Positions 1 to 6,673 of a stretch of 22,292 bases of DNA are shown here, one piece after another. A program made the position numbers and the translations under genes. The stretch lies in the NCBI GenBank assembly GCA_022013615.1, contig JAKLQB010000236.1:1-22292 (forward strand), given 5' to 3'. The notes under the pieces were generated by a model. That model was not told the DNA's origin and searched no databases. It saw nothing but the letters and a program-made list of their open reading frames with translations. Position 1 is the first letter of the stretch, and each line of letters begins with the position of its first letter. Origin of the DNA: Desulfobacterales bacterium (lineage in GTDB: Bacteria; Desulfobacterota; DSM-4660; Desulfatiglandales; Desulfatiglandaceae).

Positions 1-91
1 ACGTGTTATTTAGGTGGTATTTTCTAAAATATGTTATATCATTATTGACATAAAGCGATATTTATATATACGGCAAAGAAAAATAGGTGTC

Positions 92-125
92 TTTCATGGT
101 GTTCATTATGATGAACACCATGAAA
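92..125. promoter_or_regulatory. 34-bp perfect palindrome containing an IclR-type operator
   Basis: Two 15-bp arms are perfect reverse complements around a TATG centre. The inner 16 bases (101-116, GTTCATTATGATGAAC) match two other palindromes at 1289-1304 and 1686-1701. There is no T-run on either side, so an operator fits better than a terminator. It may serve a leftward gene beyond the window edge (a weak minus-strand -35/-10 lies at 93-88 and about 70-65) or a rightward start (TTGACA at 45-50, TATACG at 67-72). The direction is not resolved. Confidence 0.6.
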
Positions 126-179
126 ATATTGCCCGCTTTTAACATCGCTTTAGAGCAAGTACTCAATAAAAGCAATCCA

Positions 180-1247
180 TTACTCCGCAGACCTAAATCC
201 GGAGTCTTCAACCCCTCCTTTGGGGGCAGTCTTGAGTATTGTTTCATCGGCTTTTTTTGGGCTTCTGTGCCACGGAGACAATTGATGCAACATGTCTCCG
301 ATATTAGCCTTTCTACAGTTCGGGCAAAATTTTATGTAGTCATGGGCAAAGGTCAAGCCGATTTTTTCCATCTGGGGTTCGGGTGCAAAAAGGGCGCCGC
401 ATCGCTCACAAGCCTCAAGTTCTACAGATCTTATTTCCTGTTTTGAAAATACCTGAAACAGTCGTTTTGAACTTATTGCGTGACGCAATTCCGCGGCGTC
501 TTCCGGGCAGACATTTACACATGAGCCGCAGCATATACATTGAAAGTGGGAGTAGGTAAAAACCCGCAACTTTCCTTTATCACTGGATTCGAGCGTCTCT
601 GTGGGGCAATTCTGGACACATGAGGCACAGCCAATGCATCTTTGAATATTAAGTCGGGTTCTACAAAAAAGGAAGAGGGCCATCAGTATCATTGCCTCAC
701 CGCTCAGCATATGAACGATCCCCATGTTATCACCTAAGAAGGCGATGGAATCCAACGTACCGTGCGTTAAAAAGTATCCGGTCATGAACGGCAAAGCTGT
801 AATGATAATCAATATAATATCAAGTATGGAAGAGTCCTGCCGTATGTGTGTTAAAAACAATCGCCTTAATAAAAAATAGGTAGCGAGGGCCAAAAAAACC
901 AATGTCATCCAATCGGCCCATGCATCTGGCAAGGCAGTCCACTCCCATTCAAACCTGGATTCTGACCACAAAGATATGTGCCCGCTCAACCAGATCGGGA
1001 CGGCAAAGAGACATATATGGAATATATATCGAAGCGCGGTATAGAAAGGTTTTTTTAAAACGGCCTTATGAAAAGGCAAAAAAAAGCGTCCAAATGTGGC
1101 TACGGTGTAAACCTGCCTTTTATCCTTATTCCTGCTGCTCCTTATTATTGAGCATGCGAAGAAAGAAAGCCTTATTAAAAGGCCGGCAAGAAAAGCAAGA
1201 AAGGCAATCCACAACAAAGGGCCTTCAACAAAGGAATAAAAATCCAT
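180..1247 (-). CDS. NarI-like membrane protein with two [4Fe-4S] clusters
   Basis: Integral membrane electron-transfer protein of 355 aa. Five hydrophobic helices (about residues 10-32, 70-94, 112-132, 142-162, 174-195) precede a cytoplasmic ferredoxin domain. Cluster motifs are C204-x2-C207-x2-C210-x3-C214-P and C237-x2-C240-x2-C243-x3-C247-P. A CxxC pair at 280/283 and another at 308/311 could form a zinc ribbon or rubredoxin-like knuckle. Histidines in helix 2 (H77, H90) and helix 5 (H179) could ligate haem b, as in NarI, DsrM and TmcC-type proteins. It probably passes electrons between quinones and a cytoplasmic partner; the partner is not in the window. A sequence reading AGGAGG lies about 11 bases before the start. 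Its promoter region carries the 1289-1304 palindrome, suggesting control by the divergent IclR protein. The general class is clear; the precise family is not. Confidence 0.85.
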   Translation of the reverse strand: MDFYSFVEGPLLWIAFLAFLAGLLIRLSFFACSIIRSSRNKDKRQVYTVATFGRFFLPFHKAVLKKPFYTALRYIFHICLFAVPIWLSGHISLWSESRFEWEWTALPDAWADWMTLVFLALATYFLLRRLFLTHIRQDSSILDIILIIITALPFMTGYFLTHGTLDSIAFLGDNMGIVHMLSGEAMILMALFLFCRTRLNIQRCIGCASCVQNCPTETLESSDKGKLRVFTYSHFQCICCGSCVNVCPEDAAELRHAISSKRLFQVFSKQEIRSVELEACERCGALFAPEPQMEKIGLTFAHDYIKFCPNCRKANIGDMLHQLSPWHRSPKKADETILKTAPKGGVEDSGFRSAE

Positions 1248-1288
1248 CTTGCATTATCCCTCCTATATTCATCTATGGATGGACACAA

Positions 1289-1304
1289 GTTCATTATCCT
1301 GAAC
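1289..1304. promoter_or_regulatory. IclR-type operator upstream of the iron-sulfur membrane gene
   Basis: GTTCATTATCCTGAAC is a palindrome with TTCA/TGAA half-sites, extended to 7-bp arms by flanking AA/TT. It lies between a minus-strand promoter candidate (TTGACA at 1346-1341, weak TAAGCT at 1324-1319) and the minus-strand start at 1247, at roughly +8 to +23, a position suited to repression. It differs from the other two copies only in its centre. Confidence 0.6.
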
Positions 1305-1380
1305 TTAGTGCCGCAAAAAGCTTACCATATTCCCAATTATTGTCAAGAGTATTGTCTTCTTTATATATGTTGTATCTTAA

Positions 1381-1614
1381 CTGCTCAGGTTCAGGGGTTC
1401 ACGGTTTAGAGGTTCAGGGTTTTGTCTGACAGAGAAAGCAGAATTCGCGAAGGACTACGGGCTAAAGAGAAGGATACAAGACGCTTGCGGGCCATCAATG
1501 TATAATATTTCCGAAGGGTTCTATCCCGAATCGAACGCAGAGTTCATCTGATTCTTACGATACGCCAATCCACTAACCGTGAACTGTGAACCTTGAACCT
1601 GAAAACCTGAGCAG
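1381..1614. mobile_element. Small inverted-repeat element carrying an S23-type gene remnant
   Basis: The 234-bp unit starts with CTGCTCAGGTT (1381-1391) and ends with its exact reverse complement (1604-1614). Inside each end lie repeated GGTTCA / TGAACC words in opposite orientation (1387-1420 and 1574-1600). The interior encodes a decayed four-helix-bundle protein. The flanks 1369-1380 and 1619-1630 agree at 10 of 12 positions, which may be an eroded target duplication, although the right copy is offset by 4 bp. The element separates the two divergent promoters of this locus. Confidence 0.55.
1429..1572 (+). pseudogene. Four-helix-bundle (S23/IVS-type) protein remnant
   Basis: Reading from 1429 gives a peptide with the hallmarks of the S23-type four-helix-bundle family: an FAKDYGLKRRIQDA segment, then NISEGF, then a SNAEFI segment, a TGA at about 1552 and a continuing FLRYA. 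These match the family's DYGLKxQIRRA, NIAEGF and EFIxFLxIA blocks as I know them. There is no start codon, a stop interrupts it, and both ends are missing, so it is dead. The family occurs in 23S rRNA intervening sequences and as free-standing copies flanked by short repeats. Confidence 0.6.
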
Positions 1615-1648
1615 GTACGTTATATCTAAACATAACTAAAAATGTGGG

Positions 1649-1701
1649 TTGACAAATAATGCCACAAGATTATAAAGTATAAATGAGTTCATTATGGTGA
1701 A
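1649..1701 (+). promoter_or_regulatory. Promoter and autoregulatory operator of the iclR gene
   Basis: TTGACA (1649-1654) and TATAAA (1671-1676) are 16 bp apart, predicting a start near 1683. The palindrome GTTCATTATGGTGAAC at 1686-1701 begins a few bases later and overlaps the first annotated codons. It shares at least 14 of 16 bases with the palindromes at 101-116 and 1289-1304. This layout is typical of negative autoregulation. Confidence 0.6.
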
Positions 1702-2476
1702 CAAGATTATGAAAAGATATGGCGCACCCTCAGTAAAAAAGGCTTTTGAAATTCTTGGGGCCCTTTCTTCATCCAAAGAAGGTCTGGGGGTGAGTGAAAT
1801 AGCAAGGGGCCTCAATATGGCCAAGAGTACGGTTCATGGTATGACCTCTACCCTGGAGGAGTTGGGGGTTGTTATGAGAGACCCGCATACGAAAAGGTAC
1901 AGACTGGGCCTCACGCTTTTCGAACTTGGCAGATTGGCCTATTCTCAGATTGATCTAAAAACCCTGGCAAGACCCATTATGGAGGAACTGATGGAAAAGA
2001 CACAGACGTCGGTTTTCCTGGGTATCTTAAATTGGGAACATGTGACCGTGTTGGATATTGTTGAATCAAGGCAGGACCTTAAGATTACGGCTCCAATAGG
2101 GACAGCAATCCCTCTATTTGCCGGGGCTGTGGGAAAAGTCTTTTTAGCATCCATGAAAGAGGAGCAAACAAAAAAAATAGTCCGATCAAAGGGACTGACC
2201 CGGTTTACGAAAAATACCATCGTAGATCCGGAGCTGTATTATCAGGAGTTAAGGAGTGTCAGAAAAAAGGGCTATGCCGTTGATGATGAGGAATATCTCC
2301 TGGGTGTCAGGGCCGTAGCATCGCCAATAGTGGGATTGGGTCAATTGATGTCAGCAATTTGGGTCGTTGGGTTCAAGGCAAGTCTGGACGAAAAAAAGAT
2401 GAAGGCGCTTATAAATGAAACCAAAAAGGCGGCAGAGGCCATTAGTCGAGGGATTCAAGAACAACCCGGAACTTAG
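1694..2476 (+). CDS. IclR-family transcriptional regulator
   Basis: A 260-aa DNA-binding regulator. The N-terminal winged helix-turn-helix covers about residues 10-70 (SVKKAFEIL, then LGVSEIARGLNMAKSTVHG as helix-turn-helix), and the C-terminal IclR effector domain about 80-255 (GTAIPLFAGAVGKVFLA, RKKGYAVDDEEYLLGVRAVASPI), which binds a small molecule, usually an organic acid. Length and domain order are normal for the family. The ATG at 1694 has no clear ribosome-binding site and overlaps an operator; the ATG at 1712 is an equally plausible start. The gene is divergent from the iron-sulfur membrane gene and 24 bp upstream of the eutA-like gene, which may be co-transcribed. The ligand cannot be told from sequence. 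Confidence 0.93.
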   Translation: MVNKIMKRYGAPSVKKAFEILGALSSSKEGLGVSEIARGLNMAKSTVHGMTSTLEELGVVMRDPHTKRYRLGLTLFELGRLAYSQIDLKTLARPIMEELMEKTQTSVFLGILNWEHVTVLDIVESRQDLKITAPIGTAIPLFAGAVGKVFLASMKEEQTKKIVRSKGLTRFTKNTIVDPELYYQELRSVRKKGYAVDDEEYLLGVRAVASPIVGLGQLMSAIWVVGFKASLDEKKMKALINETKKAAEAISRGIQEQPGT

Positions 2477-2500
2477 TTCGCTTCGCTCATAATTGGAATA

Positions 2501-3931
2501 ATGGAAATAAACGAAATTGAAATACTTTCAGTTGGTATAGATGTAGGAAGTTCGACCAGTCATTTAGTTTTTTCAAATCTGGTACTAAAAAGAGATGAGC
2601 AGTCTGATTCTCGTCGTTTTCAGATTCAGGAAAGAAATGTAATTTATGAGGGAAGGATAATAAATACACCTTTTTTGGATAATAAGACAATTGATATAGA
2701 TAAATTAACTGAATTTTTGAAAGAAGAATATAAGCGAGCAGGAATTGATCCTGGAGATATTCAAACAGGTGCAGTTGTTGTAACTGGAGAAACAGCCAAG
2801 AAACATAATGCAAGGCAGATAGTTGAAGCCCTTTCCAATGATGCAGGAAAGTTTGTCGCAGCAACGGCAGGACCGAATTTCGAAAGCTTAATCGCTGCAA
2901 TGGGTTCAGGTGCAACAACCAGATCAAAAGATCACAATAAAACAATATTATCTTGTGACATTGGTGGAGGAACATCTAACATAGCCATATCAAAAAATGG
3001 GAAGATAATATCTACAAGTTGTATATCTGTTGGCGCTATTTTACTTGGAGTAAATTCTGAAGGAAAAATTTGGAGGATTGACGAACCTGCAATGAAAGTT
3101 ATGGGACATATTGGATTGAATTATAAAATCGGGGATCAAATCCTAAAGGAGGATATAGAAAGAATAGCAACAGAGTTTGCCGAGGTATTAATTGAGGTAA
3201 TTACTGGTCCTGCAAGTTCCTCTTTGGCCAGGCAGTTAATGGTGACTAATGATCTGGATTTTCCAGATAAAATTGATGAATATTCATTTTCGGGTGGTGT
3301 CGCAGAATTGATGTATGGGCGTAATGGCAATTACGACGATATAGGACAAATCCTGGCCGACAAAATAAATTCTCTGAGATTTAAGTTGGCTTCTCCTGTT
3401 ATAGAACCGGTAAATAAAATTAGAGCCACCGTCATTGGCGCAGGTGCATATTCGCTATCAATTTCCGGCTCTTCAGGATTTATGGATAACAAACTTTCAT
3501 TTCCGATAAAAAATGTGCCCGTAATCAGGGTGGATGTCGAAAGGTCAAAATTAAGCGTTGAACACGTTGTATCACAGATAAATATCTCATTTCAGAGATT
3601 TGATTTAAATGAAGGCGAAGAAACTGTGGCATTATACTTCAAGGATCCAGTCAGGGCTTCTTACCCCAAATTAGAATTATTTGCAAAATCTATTGAAGCT
3701 GCTCTTCCCATTTCAATAGAAAATAACATACCAATTATTTTAATCTTTGAAAAGGATATCGCCTGCAGTGTGGGAAACGTAATCCGCCGGGAAACTGGTT
3801 TGAAAACTAATTTACTGTCATTAGATGAATTAATTCTGGAAGAAGGGGATTGGATTGATATCGGTGAACCACTAATTGCTGGTCAAGTATTCCCCGTTAC
3901 CGTAAAACCTCTTGTTTTCAACAGGAATTAG
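2501..3931 (+). CDS. eutA: EutA-family ethanolamine ammonia-lyase reactivase, orphan
   Basis: A 476-aa member of the EutA family, which has the actin/Hsp70 ATPase fold and in characterised species restores inactivated adenosylcobalamin-dependent ethanolamine ammonia-lyase. Visible ATPase motifs are GIDVGSSTS (12-20, phosphate 1), DIGGGTSN (153-160, phosphate 2), the FSGGVAELM segment near residue 264 and VIGAGAYS near residue 312 (adenosine). The length is normal for EutA. No eutB, eutC, cobalamin or microcompartment gene lies in the window, so the partner enzyme must be elsewhere or differ. The gene is visibly more AT-rich than the IclR gene before it and the catabolic operon after it, suggesting separate acquisition. 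It starts 24 bp after iclR with only a weak ribosome-binding site. Confidence 0.85.
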   Translation: MEINEIEILSVGIDVGSSTSHLVFSNLVLKRDEQSDSRRFQIQERNVIYEGRIINTPFLDNKTIDIDKLTEFLKEEYKRAGIDPGDIQTGAVVVTGETAKKHNARQIVEALSNDAGKFVAATAGPNFESLIAAMGSGATTRSKDHNKTILSCDIGGGTSNIAISKNGKIISTSCISVGAILLGVNSEGKIWRIDEPAMKVMGHIGLNYKIGDQILKEDIERIATEFAEVLIEVITGPASSSLARQLMVTNDLDFPDKIDEYSFSGGVAELMYGRNGNYDDIGQILADKINSLRFKLASPVIEPVNKIRATVIGAGAYSLSISGSSGFMDNKLSFPIKNVPVIRVDVERSKLSVEHVVSQINISFQRFDLNEGEETVALYFKDPVRASYPKLELFAKSIEAALPISIENNIPIILIFEKDIACSVGNVIRRETGLKTNLLSLDELILEEGDWIDIGEPLIAGQVFPVTVKPLVFNRN

Positions 3932-3948
3932 AGAAAACCTAAGAAAAC

Positions 3949-4016
3949 GGGACGTTCTTTAATATTTTAATAACTTTTGACCGCATGGTGAGTTATTAAG
4001 TTATTAAAGAGCGTTT
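3949..4016. repeat. REP-like palindrome, copy A
   Basis: Nested inverted repeat: outer arms about GACGTTCTTTAATA / TTATTAAAGAGCGTTT with mismatches, and inner perfect 9-bp arms TTAATAACT / AGTTATTAA. Bases 3956-3991 are identical over 36 bp to 4772-4807 in copy B. It follows eutA, where it could act as a terminator hairpin, and ends exactly where homology to the truncated ATP-binding gene begins. Confidence 0.75.
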
Positions 4017-4021
4017 AAAAA

Positions 4022-4612
4022 GTGGCCATATATGATAATATGCTGGAGATCACCAGCCCCGGCCCCCTTCCTGACCTTCTCTCTTTCGAGGAACTGGGAA
4101 CCGGCAGAAGCGAGATCCGCAACCGCGTCCTTGCACCGATTTTTAAAGATATGAAGCTCATCGAGGCCTGGGGCAGTGGTATACAGAAGATGAGCATGGA
4201 GTTGAAAGAGTATCCTGAAATTGAGCTTGTATTAAAGGAGGCAGGCCATGCTTTTCAGGTGCAATTTGTCAAAAAGGGAATCCAAGGAACCAAGCAGGAA
4301 CCAAGCAGGAACCAAGTAGGCACTAAGCAGGGACTAAGTAGGCACCAAGTAGGCGCCCTAAGGCCTGAACAGGTTAACATATTGGAAATATGTGTAGAAC
4401 CCCGACAAATAGTAGAGCTGCTCGAAATATCGAATCGCTCCGACCGCTCCAAGTTTAGAAAGGGAGTAATTAATCCACTTATGGAAGCGGGGCTCCTTGA
4501 GATGACGGAGCCGAATAGTCCAAAAAGTCCGACCCAGAAATATCAAACTACCGCAAAGGGCCGACAATTTGTCAATCAGACTACATCCAGCAAAGGACGA
4601 AACAATAAATGA
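4022..4612 (+). pseudogene. RecG-like ATP-binding transcriptional regulator, 5'-truncated
   Basis: The 196 codons correspond to the C-terminal part of the AlbA_2 / RecG-like ATP-binding regulators (HATPase_c_4 region). Seen: VAIYDNMLEITSPGPLP, then GTGRSEIRNRVLAPIF and LIEAWGSGIQKM, which are standard for the family, then a repeat-derived linker and a winged-helix-like C-terminus (about 130-190). The N-terminal AlbA_2 domain and the start are missing; the sequence before GTG 4022 is REP-like copy A, so the hairpin marks the deletion point. A short product could in principle be made from GTG 4022, but there is no ribosome-binding site. Copies A and B flank the remnant. These genes are often horizontally mobile. 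Confidence 0.75.
4286..4351 (+). repeat. Six tandem 11-bp repeats inside the truncated gene
   Basis: The units GGAACCAAGCA (twice), GGAACCAAGTA, GGCACTAAGCA, GGGACTAAGTA and GGCACCAAGTA follow one another without gaps. Because 11 is not a multiple of 3, three units make one 11-residue peptide repeat (GTKQEPSRNQV then GTKQGLSRHQV), so the reading frame only returns after 33 bp. They encode the linker between the ATPase and winged-helix parts. Confidence 0.9.
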
Positions 4613-4842
4613 TTAGCGGCAAACAAACGCAGAAGGATAAAAACATTTCTGTCCGCAGGGGCTGACATTTGATCGCCGGGCAAGTCGTCCTACGATCAAG
4701 TCCGTGTCTGTTCGTGTATGTCTGTGGCTAACTAAAATAGGTAATGGAAAGCGTAATGGAAGGCGGGACACTCTTTAATATTTTAATAACTTTTGACCGC
4801 ATGGTGATTTATTAAAGAACGTCCCGCTCAACGCTCAAAGTT
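4613..4842. other. Non-coding stretch with degenerate short repeats
   Basis: No credible gene. It contains a degenerate GTCCGTGT-like tandem stretch around 4700-4730, a 7-bp inverted pair TTGATCG / CGATCAA at about 4667-4700 and, at its right, REP-like copy B. Confidence 0.4.
4765..4827. repeat. REP-like palindrome, copy B
   Basis: GGGACACTCTTTAATA on the left pairs with TATTAAAGAACGTCCC-type sequence on the right (arms about 15 bp, two mismatches). The middle 36 bp are identical to copy A. Its right shoulder GTCCCGCTCAACG (4821-4833) recurs at 7194-7206. Such hairpins are typical substrates or products of RAYT transposases, and a RAYT relic lies 1.3 kb downstream. Confidence 0.75.
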
Positions 4843-4879
4843 CTATTTAAACGGTAAATCATATAATCTCTTGTTGTGC
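4843..4879 (+). promoter_or_regulatory. 30-bp duplicated element with -10 box, next to a GTTGTGC core
   Basis: Bases 4843-4872 match 20621-20650 at 26 of 30 positions. Both copies contain TATAAT (4862-4867 here), so this may be the promoter of the AbiTii gene, although no good -35 is seen. It directly abuts GTTGTGC (4873-4879), the same 7-mer that closes the attC-like site after the gene at 5893-5899. The pair of cores would mark the ends of an integron-type cassette. Confidence 0.45.
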
Positions 4880-4899
4880 GCAAGATAAGGAGATGAAAC

Positions 4900-5811
4900 A
4901 TGAAGCTCATTGAAGAAATTATTGAAATGTTGAGTTCAGATTCTCCAAATCTAAATAATGCACTATTCAAGACCAAAGTTTTATTGCATAAACTTGGTGA
5001 AAAAGAGCTTGTTTCTTGGGTTGATGCAGAGCTTAGCGGTTACCCCAACATAGAAAGTTTACCAGATTATAGAGTTCTTCCCGTAACTGTGCTGGGCAAT
5101 TTTAGTAACATGGCATACAGCTATTCCGAGCAACCCCTGCCCCTAATACATTTGGATAAAAAATTAAGAAAAAACCTTGAAAAAACTCATCTGACACAAA
5201 GCATAGCTGTCCTAGAATCTTACGCTAAAGATGAATCCAGCCTAACAATAACCATAGCGCCAGAACTATATCCTTCTTTATCAAAAGGACTTGCTAGTGG
5301 ATTTAACGTTGAACGTGCTTGGGGGAAACATTCAGCAGGAAGCATGCTTCAGGTCATAAATGAAGTTCGCTCTAGGTTATTAGATTTTGTTCTTCAACTT
5401 TCTGAAAAAATTCCAGATGAAGTGGATACTGAAAAAATGAAAGAAATGTCCAAAGAAGTAGGCACATCCGATTTATTCAGAAATGCAGTTTTTGGTAACA
5501 ACGCAACAGTTATAGTTGGAGATAGTAACATTCAGAATATTGAAAATACCATAACAAAAAATGATTTTGCGTCGCTGGCTGAAGAATTGCGAAAACATTC
5601 TGTTCAAGAAGAAGACATTTCATCGTTAAAGAAAGCAATAGATGCAGATAAAGATGCCCCAGAACTCTGTGATAAAAAGCTGGGTCAAAATGTCCGTGGA
5701 TGGGTAAGCAATATGCTTACGAAAGCAACAGATGCGGTTTGGAATATAAATCTTGGTGTAGCAGGTGGGCTGCTTACCGAAGCTTTAAAAGCCTACTATG
5801 GCTGGTTTTAA
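4900..5811 (+). CDS. AbiTii-domain protein, probable phage-defence gene
   Basis: A 303-aa protein whose first ~190 residues match the AbiTii domain pattern: an amphipathic start (IEEIIEMLSSDSPNLNNALF), the diagnostic LVSWVDAELSGYP near residues 37-50, and a helical region to about 190 ending VRSRLLDFVLQLSEKIP. A low-complexity NNATVIVGDSNIQNIEN stretch (about 203-220) links to a C-terminal helical part ending in a hydrophobic, glycine-rich segment (NINLGVAGGLLTEALKAYYGWF). AbiTii proteins are associated with abortive-infection defence; the mechanism is not known to me. AGGAG lies 7-8 bases before ATG 4900. The gene fits as the single ORF of a cassette bounded by GTTGTGC cores, and it is AT-rich compared with the catabolic operon. 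Confidence 0.7.
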   Translation: MKLIEEIIEMLSSDSPNLNNALFKTKVLLHKLGEKELVSWVDAELSGYPNIESLPDYRVLPVTVLGNFSNMAYSYSEQPLPLIHLDKKLRKNLEKTHLTQSIAVLESYAKDESSLTITIAPELYPSLSKGLASGFNVERAWGKHSAGSMLQVINEVRSRLLDFVLQLSEKIPDEVDTEKMKEMSKEVGTSDLFRNAVFGNNATVIVGDSNIQNIENTITKNDFASLAEELRKHSVQEEDISSLKKAIDADKDAPELCDKKLGQNVRGWVSNMLTKATDAVWNINLGVAGGLLTEALKAYYGWF

Positions 5812-5812
5812 C

Positions 5813-5899
5813 GCATAACCAGCGGGTCAACCTGGCCAGAAGAGACGCTGTCCTTCCCACATTAGCCCGGTGGCTGGCAGGCTACCGTTAACGTTGTGC
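5813..5899 (+). other. attC-like recombination site after the AbiTii gene
   Basis: The 87-bp stretch starts with GCATAAC (5813-5819) and ends with GTTGTGC (5893-5899), complementary at six of seven positions with one G-T wobble, like R''/R' boxes. Inside, GGGTCAACCTGGCCAG pairs with CTGGCAGGCTACC with extra unpaired bases on one side, as in attC L boxes with extrahelical bases. It begins 2 bp after the AbiTii stop codon. No integrase gene is in the window, so this would be a lone cassette or CALIN-like remnant. Confidence 0.5.
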
Positions 5900-6133
5900 T
5901 TGTAATAGAACCAAAACGAAGAGAGATTTAATATGTATCCCATAGACAGTGTAAGAAAGCGGGACATCCTGAAAGCGCCGGTTAAAACCGGCATGAAGTA
6001 AGCCACGTCGGAAATGGGGTCGCCAAGCTAAGTGTATGATAGAACAAAATAAATCAGAGAAATGGTGGTCATTTTGGGCCTTAGAATGCCCATTTTGAGG
6101 TTGAAAACATGCGTTTAAGAGAAGAATTCTAAG
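5900..6133. other. Intergenic stretch with a perfect short hairpin
   Basis: No recognisable gene. GCCGGTTAAAACCGGC at 5977-5992 is a perfect 7-bp-arm hairpin with a two-base loop. A 23-codon ORF from ATG 5932 ends just after it and has no strong ribosome-binding site. The stretch may be the left flank of the RAYT element that begins at 6134. Confidence 0.35.
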
Positions 6134-6662
6134 ATGCCAAGAGCGAACAGGCATTACATCCCGGGTTATGTATGGCACATCACGCATCGATGTCATAAAA
6201 AGGAGTTTTTACTCAAATTTTCCAAAGATAGGCGGTATTGGTTACGATGGTTGTTTGAAGCAAAGAAGCGTCACGGGATAAGCATATTGAATTAAGTGGG
6301 TATGCAGTTAACTCAACCAAGCACTATATGTTGTACAAAAGGCGAACGCTGAATTTAAAACGATTAGCTATATTGTGCGATGGCTATTTGTTGATTGTGG
6401 CCAACCATTGACCGACAACCCCTGTAACTTGCGAACATCACTGGGAAATATTTCCGCGTTGAAAAACCTTTAACGAAACCGGATAGGGGCAGCTCCGTAA
6501 ACGTAAAGAGGCGGCCCTATAAACCGCGAAGTCCGACAGCTGCATCTTGCGGCTGGTTGAGTAAAGTGCATACCCACTTTGAATTATACGGTCACTTCGA
6601 ACCACGTGCATGTTCTTGTAGTGGATAATGGTGAGCGCGACGTAATACCGTTCTGCTCTTAA
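6134..6662 (+). pseudogene. RAYT (REP-associated tyrosine transposase), split by a MITE and 3'-truncated
   Basis: From ATG 6134 the sequence reads MPRANRHYIPGYVWHITHRC then KKEFLLKF, RRYWLRWLFEAKKRHGISILN, a standard Y1_Tnp/RAYT start. At 6294 it is broken by a 284-bp insertion; at 6579 it resumes in the same frame as LNYTVTSNHVHVLVVDNGERDVIP, which includes the HVH form of the HUH metal-binding motif. It then runs into a stop at 6660-6662, so the catalytic-tyrosine half is missing. RAYTs process single-stranded REP hairpins, and REP-like palindromes lie on both sides (3949, 4765, 7176). Dead. Confidence 0.8.
6295..6578. mobile_element. 284-bp MITE with 24-bp terminal inverted repeats
   Basis: Left end AGTGGGTATGCA (6295-6306) has an exact inverted copy at the right end (6567-6578); extended to 24 bp the ends agree at 22 positions, closing with CTCAACC. 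The element is flanked by a perfect 8-bp direct repeat TTGAATTA (6287-6294 and 6579-6586), a target-site duplication: removing the element and one copy restores the RAYT reading frame. No transposase is encoded. An 8-bp duplication is known for several IS families, for example IS1595, IS66, IS256 and ISL3; I cannot assign the parent. Confidence 0.85.
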
Positions 6663-6673
6663 GGAGGCAATAT

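Noticed and set aside
902..1429. Long plus-strand ORF opposite the iron-sulfur membrane gene
   Set aside because: It is antisense to a clear gene over most of its length, has no domain pattern and runs into the S23 element.
1694..1711. First six codons of the IclR gene as certain coding sequence
   Set aside because: They overlap the operator and lack a ribosome-binding site; kept in the feature only as the longest option.
4667..4700. TTGATCG / CGATCAA inverted pair
   Set aside because: Seven-base arms with an 18-base loop in decayed sequence; not distinguishable from chance.
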